From: Dinoroseobacter sp049801095
GTDB lineage: Bacteria; Pseudomonadota; Alphaproteobacteria; Rhodobacterales; Rhodobacteraceae
Direction of reading: 5' to 3'
DNA length: 64,000 nucleotides
NCBI RefSeq assembly: GCF_049801095.1
Contig: NZ_JBNAGH010000009.1
Coordinates: forward strand, 31,777-95,776
The notes below the pieces were generated by a model that ran no database searches, was not told the DNA's origin, and saw only the letters and a program-made list of their open reading frames with translations. The position numbers were made by a program, and so were the translations under genes. Below are positions 32,596 through 42,212 of this stretch, piece after piece (within the stretch, counting starts at the first letter, position 1; each line of letters opens with the position of its first letter).

Positions 32596-35500
32596 TCAGC
32601 AGAGGCAATCGATGTCATTGAAATCGATGCCTATGATGAACGGCTGGCTGTTCGTCGATGACGCAGGGTTCGGATCGATCATCAATCCGACCACATCGCC
32701 CTCACCGGCCACGAAACCTTCCCCATTTGCCTCGGCGAGTGCCACGATTTCGCGCACATCTTCAAGCTCACCCAGATCCGGGCGGATGAAATCGATACTG
32801 TCGGTCAGGCTCCAGATGGCGCCCTGCACCTCGAAATCGGTGTAACCCTGGCCCTGGAAGTCCTGGTTGAGGATCCAGTTGATCAGGTCGAGGTTATCCT
32901 CGGCGCTCTGGCCGTTGATCCCCGTCTGGCCGGCCAGCACATTGTCGGGCAGGAGGCTCGCCTCGGCGACATAGAGATCCCCGGTGAGGATCGGCGCGTT
33001 GGTGAAATCCGTTCCGCCATCGGCCGGATCGAAGGCGCTGGCGCAGTACGCCGCTTCGAACACGATGTCGTCGAGACGCGCGTCGCCCGAGCCGGTGACC
33101 TTGATCGTGAAGCCATCGGTGGTGCCTGCTGCTGCTTCGTCGATGATCTGATAGTTCACCTGAACCGGCAGGCTTGCCGCGATGTCCTCGAGATCTTCGG
33201 CGGTTCCGCAATAGGCCACGTCGATGAAGGCATCCGAGAAGTTACCCATCCCGTCGGAGACGGTATAGGTGTACTGCACATCCGCGGTGTCCCCGATGTC
33301 GAGATCGATGAAGGCGGCTTCGCCGTCAAAGACCAGCTGGCCTCCGCTCAGGGTGATGAACACACCGTCCACATTGATGGTCTGACCTTCCGTGATCGAC
33401 GTTCCGTTGACCGCCGTCACAGTCAGAGCGTCGTTCTCGGGATCGGAGTCATTGGCCAGAACATCCAGCGTCAGCAGCTCATTGGCGCAGATCATGCCTG
33501 CGTCATCCTGCGGCGTGGGGGCTCCATTCTCGACCACAAGGCCTGCATCGAGGGTGAGGTTCTCATCCCCAATGGCCAAGGTGACTTGCGCCGTTTCACC
33601 GGTGGTCGGATCCGCGTCGCTATCGGCCGCGTCGTCTCCACCTTGATCCTGAGCGGTGAAGTCGAACCCGTCCGGCTCCCCGAACTTGACCGAGTAGGTG
33701 CCCGCATCCAGACCGTCGAACAGGTACATGCCCATGTCGTCGGTGGTTGTGGTGGCGATTGGGGTGCCGTTTTCGTCCAGAAGCATCACCGAAACATCGG
33801 CCACGCCCTGTTCGCCCGCGTCCTGAACGCCATTGCCATTCAGGTCGAGGAAGACCTTGTCCCCGAGAGACGCCGTGCCCGGATCTTCGACGCCCGCGTC
33901 GACATCCTCGACAACCTCGCCGATGGCGACAGAGATCACGCCGGTCTCGCCGGTATTCGGATCCACATCGCTGTCCACGGTGTCGTCATTGCCCTGATCC
34001 TGCGCGACAAAGGTCTTGCCGGTCGGATCCGCGTCAAAGACCACCTTGTAGTCGCCCGCATCAAGGCCGAGGAACTCGTAGGAGCCGTCTGCCGCCGTGA
34101 CTGTATCGGCCACGAACACGCCCGCTGCAGTGAGGAGGGTAACCGTGACGCCGCTGACACCGGGTTCGGCATCATCCACGTCATTGTCGTTCTCGTCGCA
34201 GAAGTAGCGGCCTTTCAGAGCTGCCGTGCCCGGATCTTCGACCCCGGCATCCACGTCGCGGATGGCGTCGCCGATATTGACCTGGATCGGGCCGGTCTCG
34301 CCGGTGTTCGGATCCACGTCGCTGTCGACCGTGTCATCGTTGCCCTCGTTCGGCGCGACGAAGGTCTTACCGGTCGGTTCCGCATCAAAGCGCACGGAGT
34401 AGGTGCCCGCGTCGAGACCGGTGAAGAGGTAGTCGCCATTGCTGTCGGTGAACTGGCTGTCGACCACATTGCCAGCGGCATCCAGCAGGAAGACCTCGAC
34501 GCCCGCGACAGCCGGTTCGCTGTCGTCGATGTCGTTGTCATTCTCGTCGCAGAAGTAGCGACCGCCCAGGGAGGCCGTGCCCGGATCTTCGACCCCGGCA
34601 TCCACGTCGCGGATGGCGTCACCGATATTGACCTGGATCGGGCCGGTCTCGCCGGTGTTCGGATCCACGTCGCTGTCGACCGTGTCATCATTGCCCTCGT
34701 TCGGCGCGACGAAGGTCTTGCCGGTCGGTTCCGCATCAAAGCGCACGGAGTAGGTGCCCGCCTCAAGCCCGGTGAAGAGGTAGTCGCCATTGCTGTCGGT
34801 GAACTGGCTGTCGACCACATTGCCAGCGGCATCCAGCAGGAAGACCTCGACGCCTGCGACAGCCGGTTCGCTGTCGTCGATGTCGTTGTCGTTCTCGTCG
34901 CAGAAGTAGCGACCTCCGAGGGAAGCTGTCCCCGGGTCCACGAGACCTGCATCGATATCCAGTTCGGCTTCACCGATGGAGAGCTCAAAGGCTTCGGTCA
35001 TGCCCGTGGCCTGATCCGCGTCGCTGTCATCGGCGCCCACGTCATCGGCTGCAGCACCTTCGGTGGTGAAGACGAGCCCACCTGTGGTGGAGGCATCGAA
35101 GGTCACCTTGTAGGTGCCCGCATCCAGACCATCGAAGAGGTAGTTGCCGTTGCCGTCGGTGACGTCGGTGGCGGTGGTGTCGTCTGCCGTGCCCAGCACG
35201 CCGTCAGCGCCTGCACCGGTGAGGGTCACGCTCACGCCAGAGACGCCAGCTTCGCCACCATCGAGCAAGCCGTTGCCATTGGCATCGAACCACACGGTGT
35301 CGCCGACCGAGGCCGTGCCCGGATCTTCGACCCCGGCATCCACGTCGCGGATGGCGTCGCCGATATTGACCTGGATCGGGCCGGTTTCCCCGGTGTTCGG
35401 ATCCACGTCGCTGTCGACCGTGTCATCGTTGCCCTCGTTCGGCGCGACGAAGGTCTTGCCGGTGGGCTCTGCAGCAAAGCGCACGGAGTAGGTGCCCGCC

Positions 35501-38500
35501 TCAAGCCCGGTGAAGAGGTAGTCGCCATTGCTGTCGGTGAACTGGCTGTCGACCACATTGCCTGCGGCATCCAGCAGGAAGACCTCGACGCCCGCGACAG
35601 CCGGTTCGCTGTCGTCGATGTCGTTGTCATTCTCGTCACAGAAGTAGCGCCCGCCCAGGGAGGCCGTGCCCGGATCTTCGACGCCTGCGTCGACATCCTC
35701 GACAACCTCGCCGATGGCGACAGAGATCACGCCGGTCTCGCCGGTATTCGGATCCACATCGCTGTCCACGGTGTCGTCATTGCCCTGATCCTGAGCGACA
35801 AAGGTCTTGCCGGTCGGATCCGCGTCAAAGACCACCTTGTAGTCGCCCGCATCAAGGCCGAGGAACTCGTAGGAGCCGTCTGCTGCCGTGACCGTATCGG
35901 CCACGAAGACGCCCGCTGCGGTGAAGAGAGTAACCGTGACGCCGCTGACACCGGGTTCGGCATCGTCCACGTCATTGTCGTTCTCGTCGCAGAAGTAGCG
36001 GCCTTTCAGAGCTGCCGTGCCCGGATCTTCGACCCCGGCATCCACGTCGGTCTTGTTCTCGCCCGCGGCCAGCATGATCGGACCGGTCTCGCCGGTGTTC
36101 GGGTCGACATCGCTGTCCACGGCATCATCGCCACCCTGATCCTGAGCCACGAAGGTCTTGCCATCGGCATCCGGGGCAAAGCGCACCGCATAGGTGCCCG
36201 CCTCGAGACCCTCGAAGAGATAGTCGCCATTGGCATTGGTGGTCGTCGTCCCGATCACATTGCCCGCGGCGTCCAGAAGCTCGACCGTGGCGCCTGCGAT
36301 CCCGGGTTCGCCATCGTCGATATCATTGTCGTTCTCGTCGCAGAAGTAGCGCCCGGCGAGGGAGCCCAGCTCCACGGGCGGATCGCCCGGCTTCCAGCAG
36401 AGGTCATCGACCGCACCGGAGCCCACCAGGTTGATCTCCATGGAGGCGACATCGGTCGCGTTCAGATCCACCAGCTGGTTGGAGTTGTTACCCGCGGCAG
36501 GGATGGCCACGGTCTTGATCAGGTTGCCGTCTTCGTCAAACAGCTTGATCGTGCCGCCATGCTCTTCGATGTCCAGCAGACGGATGTTCTGCAGGTCCGA
36601 GGGCGCGTCGAAATCGAAGGTGATCGTGCCGCCGCCGGCATTGTCGTCGGGATCGGAGGCGTCATTGTCCTCGGAGATGATGAGGATATTGCCCAGCCCG
36701 TTATAGCCCAGATCGCCGTCACCACCGGTGGTGTTGTTGCTGTCGAAGATCATCGCGTCATTGGGCGAGCCCGCGCCGTCGCCAGCCTTCTGGGCCGAGA
36801 TGGTCACACCGTCGAACTGGTTCGAAACGGTGGTGCCCTTCTGCAGGCCGGAGAAGTCGAGCTTCATGTAATCCGGCGGGCAGGTCTTGCCGTCTTCGCA
36901 GAGCACGATCTTGTCGATCCGCGCGAACTCGTAGCAATCGGTGTAGCCCACCAGGCTGATCACGTCGCCGGTGTCGAGCTGCAGGTCCTGGAACACGTCT
37001 TCGGAGAAGGTGGAGCCGGTATTCGCACCGCCGCCGCCATCATTGCCCTGGTCGAGCCAGATCGTGTCCACATACTCGCCGTTCACGAAGACATCGATGG
37101 CGCCGTTGCCGTCATTCTCGTCCATGGAGAAGACGCTCAGGTCATAGGTGCCTGCCGGGCCGTTGAACACGGTTTCGGCGATGCCGTAATAGCCGGTCGC
37201 CTTGATGTTCGCGCCGCCCGAGGCGTCGCCGTTATGCTCTACCGAGTAGCCGCAGAGATGCATGTCTTCGGCTTCGATGACGATGCAGACCGGGTCCGGC
37301 TCGTCCACATCCTTGACCTTGACCCAGAGCGGCTTGACCTCTTCGCCGCCCTTGCCGTCACTGACCTTGACGGTCACGTCATAGGTGTTGTTGCCACCGC
37401 CGGAGGTCGGGTTCTCGTAGTCCTTGGCCGTCTTGAAGGACAGCTCGCCGGTGTTCGGGTCGATGGTGAACATGTCGCCATCGCGGCCGCCCACGATCTC
37501 GTAGGTCAGGCTGTCGCCATCGGCGTCGGAGGCGTCGATATCGGCGACGAAGGTCTCGTTCTCGTCAACGCAGATCACGCCGTCATCGGGCAGGTTGTCG
37601 AAGCTCGGGTCCTCGTTCTCGGGCAGGTCATCGACCTTCTTCAGCTCGAGCTTGTCGATCCGAACCCACTCGCCGCAGTCTTTCCAGGCCTGGATTTCGA
37701 TCTCGGCGCCTTCATGGATCTCCAGCCCTTCGAGGGTGAAGCCGGTGAAGCCGCTATTGTCGCTGCCCTGACCGTTGCTCTGCCGGTCGAGCATGATGGT
37801 GCCCACATGCTCGCCATCCACGAAGACCCGCAGCTTCGAGACACCGTCGGTTTCGTCCTGCGCATAGAGGGTCAGGTCATAAACCGCCGAGGGGCCGTCG
37901 AAATCGGTGCTGAGCTTGCCGTCATTGCCTTCGATCTTGACCAGTTGGCCACCGGAGGCCTTGTCGCCATGGACCGTGCGGAAGCCATGGTCGTTCATGT
38001 CCTCGGCTTCGATGGTGATGCACTCGCCATCCGGTGCATCATCCTCGAGCGGGCCTGCGCCCAGATCTTCGTACTTGATGCCGTCTTTAACGCCACAGGA
38101 GTCGATCGTCTTCAGGGTGGTGCCCGCCGGGGGAACATCGCCGATGAAGGTGAAGAAGTCGTCGCCCTGACCGGGGGCGTGGTAATCCTCGACCTCGATC
38201 TCCGCGAGGTAGTAGGTCTTGCCGTCCGAGCCCTTCACCACGAAGTATTTCTCGATATAGACCTGCTCACCGGAGATCTCGACGCCGTTGATGACCGCAA
38301 TCTGACCGGAGCTGTCCTTGGCGTTGTCGTCCTTGTCCTTGCCGTAGTCGCCGGACAGGACGTTGTCGTCATCCTTCGTCGAGATGACCGTGGTTGCCGC
38401 GGCGGGCATGACGAATGTCTCGCCCTCTCCAAGACCTCCGCCGATCGTGCCCTGCTGGACCAGATCGTCCTCCGTGAAGGCCGTGAATTCATATGTCCTG

Positions 38501-38508
38501 GTGGTCAT
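32596..38508 (-). CDS. Giant multidomain surface protein with SdrD-B repeats
   Basis: 1970 residues, acidic, with no signal peptide (MTTRTYEFTAFTEDDLVQQG), so type I secretion or another route is likely. Two carbohydrate-binding-like domains begin near 163 and 406 (TIEAEDMNDHG, VIEAEDMHLCG), with a cadherin-like domain between them (near 300). Another beta domain follows at about 545-705, then eight SdrD-B repeats at 713-1660, each starting SLGGRYFCDEN or similar, then a VCBS-like domain. The last 150 residues hold AAYCASAF (Cys1822) and VQGAIWSLTD (Gln1895), which resembles a thioester domain. Likely an adhesin; the start has AGGGAA upstream. Confidence 0.8.
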   Translation of the reverse strand: MTTRTYEFTAFTEDDLVQQGTIGGGLGEGETFVMPAAATTVISTKDDDNVLSGDYGKDKDDNAKDSSGQIAVINGVEISGEQVYIEKYFVVKGSDGKTYYLAEIEVEDYHAPGQGDDFFTFIGDVPPAGTTLKTIDSCGVKDGIKYEDLGAGPLEDDAPDGECITIEAEDMNDHGFRTVHGDKASGGQLVKIEGNDGKLSTDFDGPSAVYDLTLYAQDETDGVSKLRVFVDGEHVGTIMLDRQSNGQGSDNSGFTGFTLEGLEIHEGAEIEIQAWKDCGEWVRIDKLELKKVDDLPENEDPSFDNLPDDGVICVDENETFVADIDASDADGDSLTYEIVGGRDGDMFTIDPNTGELSFKTAKDYENPTSGGGNNTYDVTVKVSDGKGGEEVKPLWVKVKDVDEPDPVCIVIEAEDMHLCGYSVEHNGDASGGANIKATGYYGIAETVFNGPAGTYDLSVFSMDENDGNGAIDVFVNGEYVDTIWLDQGNDGGGGANTGSTFSEDVFQDLQLDTGDVISLVGYTDCYEFARIDKIVLCEDGKTCPPDYMKLDFSGLQKGTTVSNQFDGVTISAQKAGDGAGSPNDAMIFDSNNTTGGDGDLGYNGLGNILIISEDNDASDPDDNAGGGTITFDFDAPSDLQNIRLLDIEEHGGTIKLFDEDGNLIKTVAIPAAGNNSNQLVDLNATDVASMEINLVGSGAVDDLCWKPGDPPVELGSLAGRYFCDENDNDIDDGEPGIAGATVELLDAAGNVIGTTTTNANGDYLFEGLEAGTYAVRFAPDADGKTFVAQDQGGDDAVDSDVDPNTGETGPIMLAAGENKTDVDAGVEDPGTAALKGRYFCDENDNDVDDAEPGVSGVTVTLFTAAGVFVADTVTAADGSYEFLGLDAGDYKVVFDADPTGKTFVAQDQGNDDTVDSDVDPNTGETGVISVAIGEVVEDVDAGVEDPGTASLGGRYFCDENDNDIDDSEPAVAGVEVFLLDAAGNVVDSQFTDSNGDYLFTGLEAGTYSVRFAAEPTGKTFVAPNEGNDDTVDSDVDPNTGETGPIQVNIGDAIRDVDAGVEDPGTASVGDTVWFDANGNGLLDGGEAGVSGVSVTLTGAGADGVLGTADDTTATDVTDGNGNYLFDGLDAGTYKVTFDASTTGGLVFTTEGAAADDVGADDSDADQATGMTEAFELSIGEAELDIDAGLVDPGTASLGGRYFCDENDNDIDDSEPAVAGVEVFLLDAAGNVVDSQFTDSNGDYLFTGLEAGTYSVRFDAEPTGKTFVAPNEGNDDTVDSDVDPNTGETGPIQVNIGDAIRDVDAGVEDPGTASLGGRYFCDENDNDIDDSEPAVAGVEVFLLDAAGNVVDSQFTDSNGDYLFTGLDAGTYSVRFDAEPTGKTFVAPNEGNDDTVDSDVDPNTGETGPIQVNIGDAIRDVDAGVEDPGTAALKGRYFCDENDNDVDDAEPGVSGVTVTLLTAAGVFVADTVTAADGSYEFLGLDAGDYKVVFDADPTGKTFVAQDQGNDDTVDSDVDPNTGETGVISVAIGEVVEDVDAGVEDPGTASLGDKVFLDLNGNGVQDAGEQGVADVSVMLLDENGTPIATTTTDDMGMYLFDGLDAGTYSVKFGEPDGFDFTAQDQGGDDAADSDADPTTGETAQVTLAIGDENLTLDAGLVVENGAPTPQDDAGMICANELLTLDVLANDSDPENDALTVTAVNGTSITEGQTINVDGVFITLSGGQLVFDGEAAFIDLDIGDTADVQYTYTVSDGMGNFSDAFIDVAYCGTAEDLEDIAASLPVQVNYQIIDEAAAGTTDGFTIKVTGSGDARLDDIVFEAAYCASAFDPADGGTDFTNAPILTGDLYVAEASLLPDNVLAGQTGINGQSAEDNLDLINWILNQDFQGQGYTDFEVQGAIWSLTDSIDFIRPDLGELEDVREIVALAEANGEGFVAGEGDVVGLMIDPNPASSTNSQPFIIGIDFNDIDCLC
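33530..36372 (-). repeat. Eight tandem SdrD-B repeats, about 355 bp each
   Basis: Units begin near 36372, 36020, 35670, 35313, 34930, 34580, 34230 and 33880. Units 3, 5 and 6 are nearly identical in DNA, and so are units 2 and 7, while 4 and 8 differ. The pattern suggests block duplication or gene conversion. They all carry the calcium-binding acidic segments DENDNDIDD and DSDVDPNTGETG. Confidence 0.85.
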
Positions 38509-38911
38509 GCTGCTGTTCCCTCATCAGACCTCGCCGGTGTCGCTCCGGCATCAAGTTCGAAGGGAATGGGGCCATAAAAAGTGCACAGAACTGTCCCGCA
38601 ACGACACACACACGCGCTCAACAGCGCTGTCGCAGGATGCGTAAATCAATGACTTTTTGAACCAAGCCGTCTCGGTCTATTTTCCCGCGACCTATCGACG
38701 GAACCATTACCTCACTACTAAAAACGTGATCGGACGTTACGCGGAGAATTGCCGACGATTCAAGCGTGTTAAAAAATCGTTAACAAAACCGCTTTGAAAA
38801 CATAAGAAAATATCGGATTTTAGATGTTACAGTCTGAAACAATTCGGTGTTATGTAAATTATTGTTGATAACTTCGCGGGTAGTGACCGCACAAATTTTA
38901 GGCGAAATAAA
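38509..38911. other. AT-rich intergenic region upstream of the giant gene
   Basis: 403 bases with no gene of its own. It holds AT-rich tracts near 38750-38870 that probably include the promoter and control region of the giant gene (start 38508), and the downstream flank of uppP. I find no clear operator. Confidence 0.4.
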
Positions 38912-39715
38912 TCAACTATAGGCGATGATCAGCAGAATCACGCCGAGTGCGATCCGGTAGATCACGTAAGGTGTGAAGCTCACCGATTTCAGCAAACGCA
39001 TCATTAGGACCAGAGCCGCGAGGGCTGCGACAAAGGCGAAGAGGGCGGCGATCGCGCCGTCGATCAGAAGCTGCCAATTGGCGTCCGAGGCGACCTCAAG
39101 ACCCAGAAGCGTGCCCGAGGCGATGATTGTCGGGATCGACATGAGCATGGCGAGCTTGGCCGCGTCCTCCCGCTTGTAGCCGAGAAAGCGCGCCCCGGTG
39201 ATCGTGATGCCCGAGCGGGAGGTGCCCGGGATCAGGGCCACCGCCTGCCAGAGCCCCATGATCAGCGCGTGTTTCAGGGACCAGCCGCTGGCTTCGCGGG
39301 TGCTGGGACCCTTTTGGTCGGCCCAGTAGAGGACGATCCCGAAAATGAGCATGGTCCACCCGATGACCGCCGTACTGCGCAAGGCATCATTCAGCCCCGT
39401 CACGCTGAGCACGAGGCCCAAGAGGATCACCGGCACTGTCGCGATCACAAGGCACAGGGCGAGAAAAGCGCCCGCCGTATCCACCTTGCCGCGCACGAGC
39501 CGTGTCAGGCCGCCCGCCGCAATCTTCACATCCGCCCAGAAATACAGAACCACCGCAAAGAGCGTGCCAACATGCACTGCAACATCAATGGTTTGACCCT
39601 GATCCTCCATCCCGGTGAGCGCAGGCAGCAGGATGAGGTGACCCGAGGAGGAGACCGGCAGGAACTCGGTCAGGCCCTGGATGACGGCGATGAGGAAGAG
39701 GTGGAACAGAGACAC
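38912..39715 (-). CDS. uppP: Undecaprenyl-diphosphatase
   Basis: 267 residues from a GTG at 39715, where MSLFHLFLIAVIQGLTEFLP matches the family N-terminus. Catalytic motifs are LPVSSSGHLIL and ALIPGTSRSGITITGARFLG, and seven or eight membrane segments follow. The enzyme removes phosphate from undecaprenyl diphosphate so that the lipid carrier can be reused for peptidoglycan and other glycans. The frame stays open for 53 codons upstream of this start, but that part is not typical. Confidence 0.95.
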   Translation of the reverse strand: MSLFHLFLIAVIQGLTEFLPVSSSGHLILLPALTGMEDQGQTIDVAVHVGTLFAVVLYFWADVKIAAGGLTRLVRGKVDTAGAFLALCLVIATVPVILLGLVLSVTGLNDALRSTAVIGWTMLIFGIVLYWADQKGPSTREASGWSLKHALIMGLWQAVALIPGTSRSGITITGARFLGYKREDAAKLAMLMSIPTIIASGTLLGLEVASDANWQLLIDGAIAALFAFVAALAALVLMMRLLKSVSFTPYVIYRIALGVILLIIAYS

Positions 39716-39934
39716 TGCGTACGCTTCATTGATTCGATGGCAACTTATCCAGCGTAAGTGTAAAAGAAAAACCACCCATTGACGCAGGGTAGGTATCACA
39801 TGCTGACCTAAAATCGGGTGATATATCGCCGCAAGCCTCGCTCGCGGCGAATTTTTTACATTTAAGGTCAGCAAACATGACTTTTATTTCCTGAAGGTCG
39901 CGTTTATACAGCGCGCGACAGCCAGGAGGACCTT

Positions 39935-41374
39935 ATGGCCCATCAGCCGATGCTCAAATTCGTCAAGATCGCGAAGGATATGCCCGAGAAGCGCGATGCA
40001 GACGCGCGCAAACAGGATTTTGACGAGATCTATCGCGAGTATGCGACCGAGAAGGCCGCCGAGCAAGCCTCGCGCTGCTCGCAATGTGGCGTGCCCTATT
40101 GTCAGAGCCACTGCCCGCTGCACAACAACATCCCCGATTGGCTCAAGCTGACCGCCGAGGGCCGTCTGCAGGAGGCCTATGAGGTCAGCCAGGCGACGAA
40201 CACCTTCCCCGAGATCTGTGGCCGGATCTGCCCGCAGGACCGTCTCTGCGAGGGCAACTGCGTCATCGAGCAATCGGGCCATGGCACTGTCACCATCGGC
40301 TCGGTCGAGAAATACATCACCGACACCGCCTGGGAGCAGGGCTGGGTCAAGCCCATCGCCCCGTCTCAGGAACGCCCCGAGAGCGTCGGCATCATCGGTG
40401 CGGGCCCGGGTGGCCTCGCCGCGGCGGATGTGCTGCGCCGTCAGGGCATCCAGGTCACCGTCTATGACCGCTATGACCGCGCGGGCGGGCTGCTGGTCTA
40501 CGGGATCCCGGGCTTCAAGCTGGAAAAGGACGTGGTCACGCGCCGCAACGACCAGCTCGAGCAGGGGGGCGTCACCTTTGAGCTGAACTGCGACGTGGGC
40601 ACGGATATCTCCTTTGCGAAGATCCGCGAGAAGCATGACGCGGTGCTCATCGCCACGGGCGTCTACAAGTCCCGCGATCTGGGCGGACCGGGTGCCGGCG
40701 CGAATGGCATCGTGCGCGCGATCGATTATCTGACCGCGTCGAACCGCAAGAGCTTTGGCGATGATGTGCCCGAGTTCGACAGTGGTGAGCTGAATGCTGA
40801 GGGCAAGCGCGTTGTCGTGATCGGCGGTGGTGACACGGCCATGGACTGCGTGCGCACGGCGACCCGTCAGGGCGCGACCAGCGTGAAGTGTCTCTATCGT
40901 CGGGACCGGGCGAACATGCCGGGCTCCCAGCGGGAAGTGCAGAATGCCGAGGAAGAAGGCGTCGAGTTCGTCTGGCTGACCGCCCCCAAGGGCTATACCG
41001 GCGACGCGGATGTGTCCGGTGTCATGGTCCAGAAGATGCGTCTCGGCGCGCCCGATGCCACGGGCCGTCAGGCCCCCGAGTTGATCGAGGGCGCGGATTA
41101 CGTCGAGGACGCGGATCTGGTGATCAAGGCGCTCGGCTTCGAGCCCGAGGATCTGCCCACGCTGTGGGGCGAGCCCGAGTTGGAAGTGACCCGCTGGGGC
41201 ACGGTGAAGGCCGATTTCCGCACCCACAAGACCGCCATGGACGGCGTTTATGCGGTGGGCGATATCGTGCGCGGCGCGAGCCTTGTGGTCTGGGCGATCC
41301 GCGACGGGCGCGAGGCGGCCGAGGCCATGCTCGAAGCGTTCAACGCCAAATCCGCATCGGTCGCAGCCGAGTAA
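39935..41374 (+). CDS. gltD: Glutamate synthase, small subunit
   Basis: 479 residues. The N-terminus carries the 4Fe-4S cysteine clusters (RCSQCGVPYCQSHCPLHN, then ICGRICPQDRLCEGNC). The FAD and NADPH sites are GIIGAGPGGLAAADVLRR and VIGGGDTAMDCVRTATRQG. It passes electrons from NADPH to the large subunit, which makes two glutamates from glutamine and 2-oxoglutarate. AGGAGG precedes the start. gltB follows two genes later. Confidence 0.97.
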   Translation: MAHQPMLKFVKIAKDMPEKRDADARKQDFDEIYREYATEKAAEQASRCSQCGVPYCQSHCPLHNNIPDWLKLTAEGRLQEAYEVSQATNTFPEICGRICPQDRLCEGNCVIEQSGHGTVTIGSVEKYITDTAWEQGWVKPIAPSQERPESVGIIGAGPGGLAAADVLRRQGIQVTVYDRYDRAGGLLVYGIPGFKLEKDVVTRRNDQLEQGGVTFELNCDVGTDISFAKIREKHDAVLIATGVYKSRDLGGPGAGANGIVRAIDYLTASNRKSFGDDVPEFDSGELNAEGKRVVVIGGGDTAMDCVRTATRQGATSVKCLYRRDRANMPGSQREVQNAEEEGVEFVWLTAPKGYTGDADVSGVMVQKMRLGAPDATGRQAPELIEGADYVEDADLVIKALGFEPEDLPTLWGEPELEVTRWGTVKADFRTHKTAMDGVYAVGDIVRGASLVVWAIRDGREAAEAMLEAFNAKSASVAAE

Positions 41375-41410
41375 CGCACACCCTGCCCGACCCCTGTCGG
41401 CAGAGCGTCT

Positions 41411-41431
41411 GACAGGTGTCGGACACCTGTC
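41411..41431. repeat. 21-bp palindrome after gltD
   Basis: GACAGGTGTC and GACACCTGTC flank one G. It lies within a cluster of TGTCGG-rich repeats between gltD and the exported protein gene, with no T run. It could be a weak terminator or processing hairpin, or a regulator site. Confidence 0.5.
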
Positions 41432-41507
41432 GGGCAAGTGTCGGGCATCCGGTTAACACCAGAAAACGCAACGGTCAGAGAGACTGACCCAAAACGGAGA
41501 GGACATC

Positions 41508-42212
41508 ATGCGCGCCACCGCATCGCCACGCACCGCCTATGCTGCGGCCCTGCTGCCGCTGACAGTCCTCCTTGCGTCCGGGATCGCCTCTGGGGCCGGG
41601 GCCCATCCGCTGGTTGATGAGATCACCGAGCGCTGCACACCGATCCTCACGGCGCAAAAGGGCATGTGCGAGGTCGATCAGTTCTATCGCTGTGCCGATC
41701 AGGGTTATGCGATTGTCAGCGCCGAGGCGGGCGAGCTGGTCGGGGTCGAGTTCTCGGATCTGACCGGCGATCTGGGGGATTTCGTCTCCCTTGCCGGGCC
41801 GGGCTCGGTCACGGTCGAGATGACCCATGATCCGCTGGACCTGAACCTGCTGCGCGAGACGGGCAGCGAGACCGCCCGCACGGACTCGATCCTCGATCTG
41901 GGGGAGGAGGTGGCGATCCGCCTCTCCCTGCGGCTGGAGCTGTCGGAGAACACGGTCATCCGGAACGGGGTGACCTTCCGCACGGGCAGTGCCGGGATGG
42001 ATATGGAGACCGAAGCCTCGATTGGCGGCTTCTCCCGCGTTTGGGATCTGCTGCTGCCCGAGGGCGAGAACTTTGTGATCCTCGGACGCTCCACCATGGT
42101 GACCGACCGGGACACGCGCGAGTTCGACACGGATGTGCGCGAGATCCTCGTGCCCGGCGATCCCGGCTTTGCCTCCCATCAGGGCCGGTTCGATTGCGGG
42201 GAGGAGCTGTGA
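41508..42212 (+). CDS. Hypothetical exported protein between gltD and gltB
   Basis: 234 residues with a signal peptide (AAALLPLTVLLASGIASGAG) and a beta-rich mature part without recognised motifs (CADQGYAIVSAEAGELVGVE, and FVILGRSTMVTDRDTRE). GGAGAGGAC precedes the start. The stop overlaps the next start (ATGA), so it is in one operon with the GFA gene. It seems to be a Rhodobacteraceae conserved neighbour of the glt genes, but I know no function. Confidence 0.65.
   Translation: MRATASPRTAYAAALLPLTVLLASGIASGAGAHPLVDEITERCTPILTAQKGMCEVDQFYRCADQGYAIVSAEAGELVGVEFSDLTGDLGDFVSLAGPGSVTVEMTHDPLDLNLLRETGSETARTDSILDLGEEVAIRLSLRLELSENTVIRNGVTFRTGSAGMDMETEASIGGFSRVWDLLLPEGENFVILGRSTMVTDRDTREFDTDVREILVPGDPGFASHQGRFDCGEEL

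Noticed and set aside
33530..36372. Repeats that might be read as a CRISPR-like or satellite array
   Set aside because: The units are about 355 bp, in frame, and encode SdrD-B domains; there are no short spacers.
33586..38577. A 1663-residue open frame on the + strand opposite the giant gene
   Set aside because: It mirrors the repeats of the real gene, has no domain, and is a by-product of codon bias in high-GC DNA.
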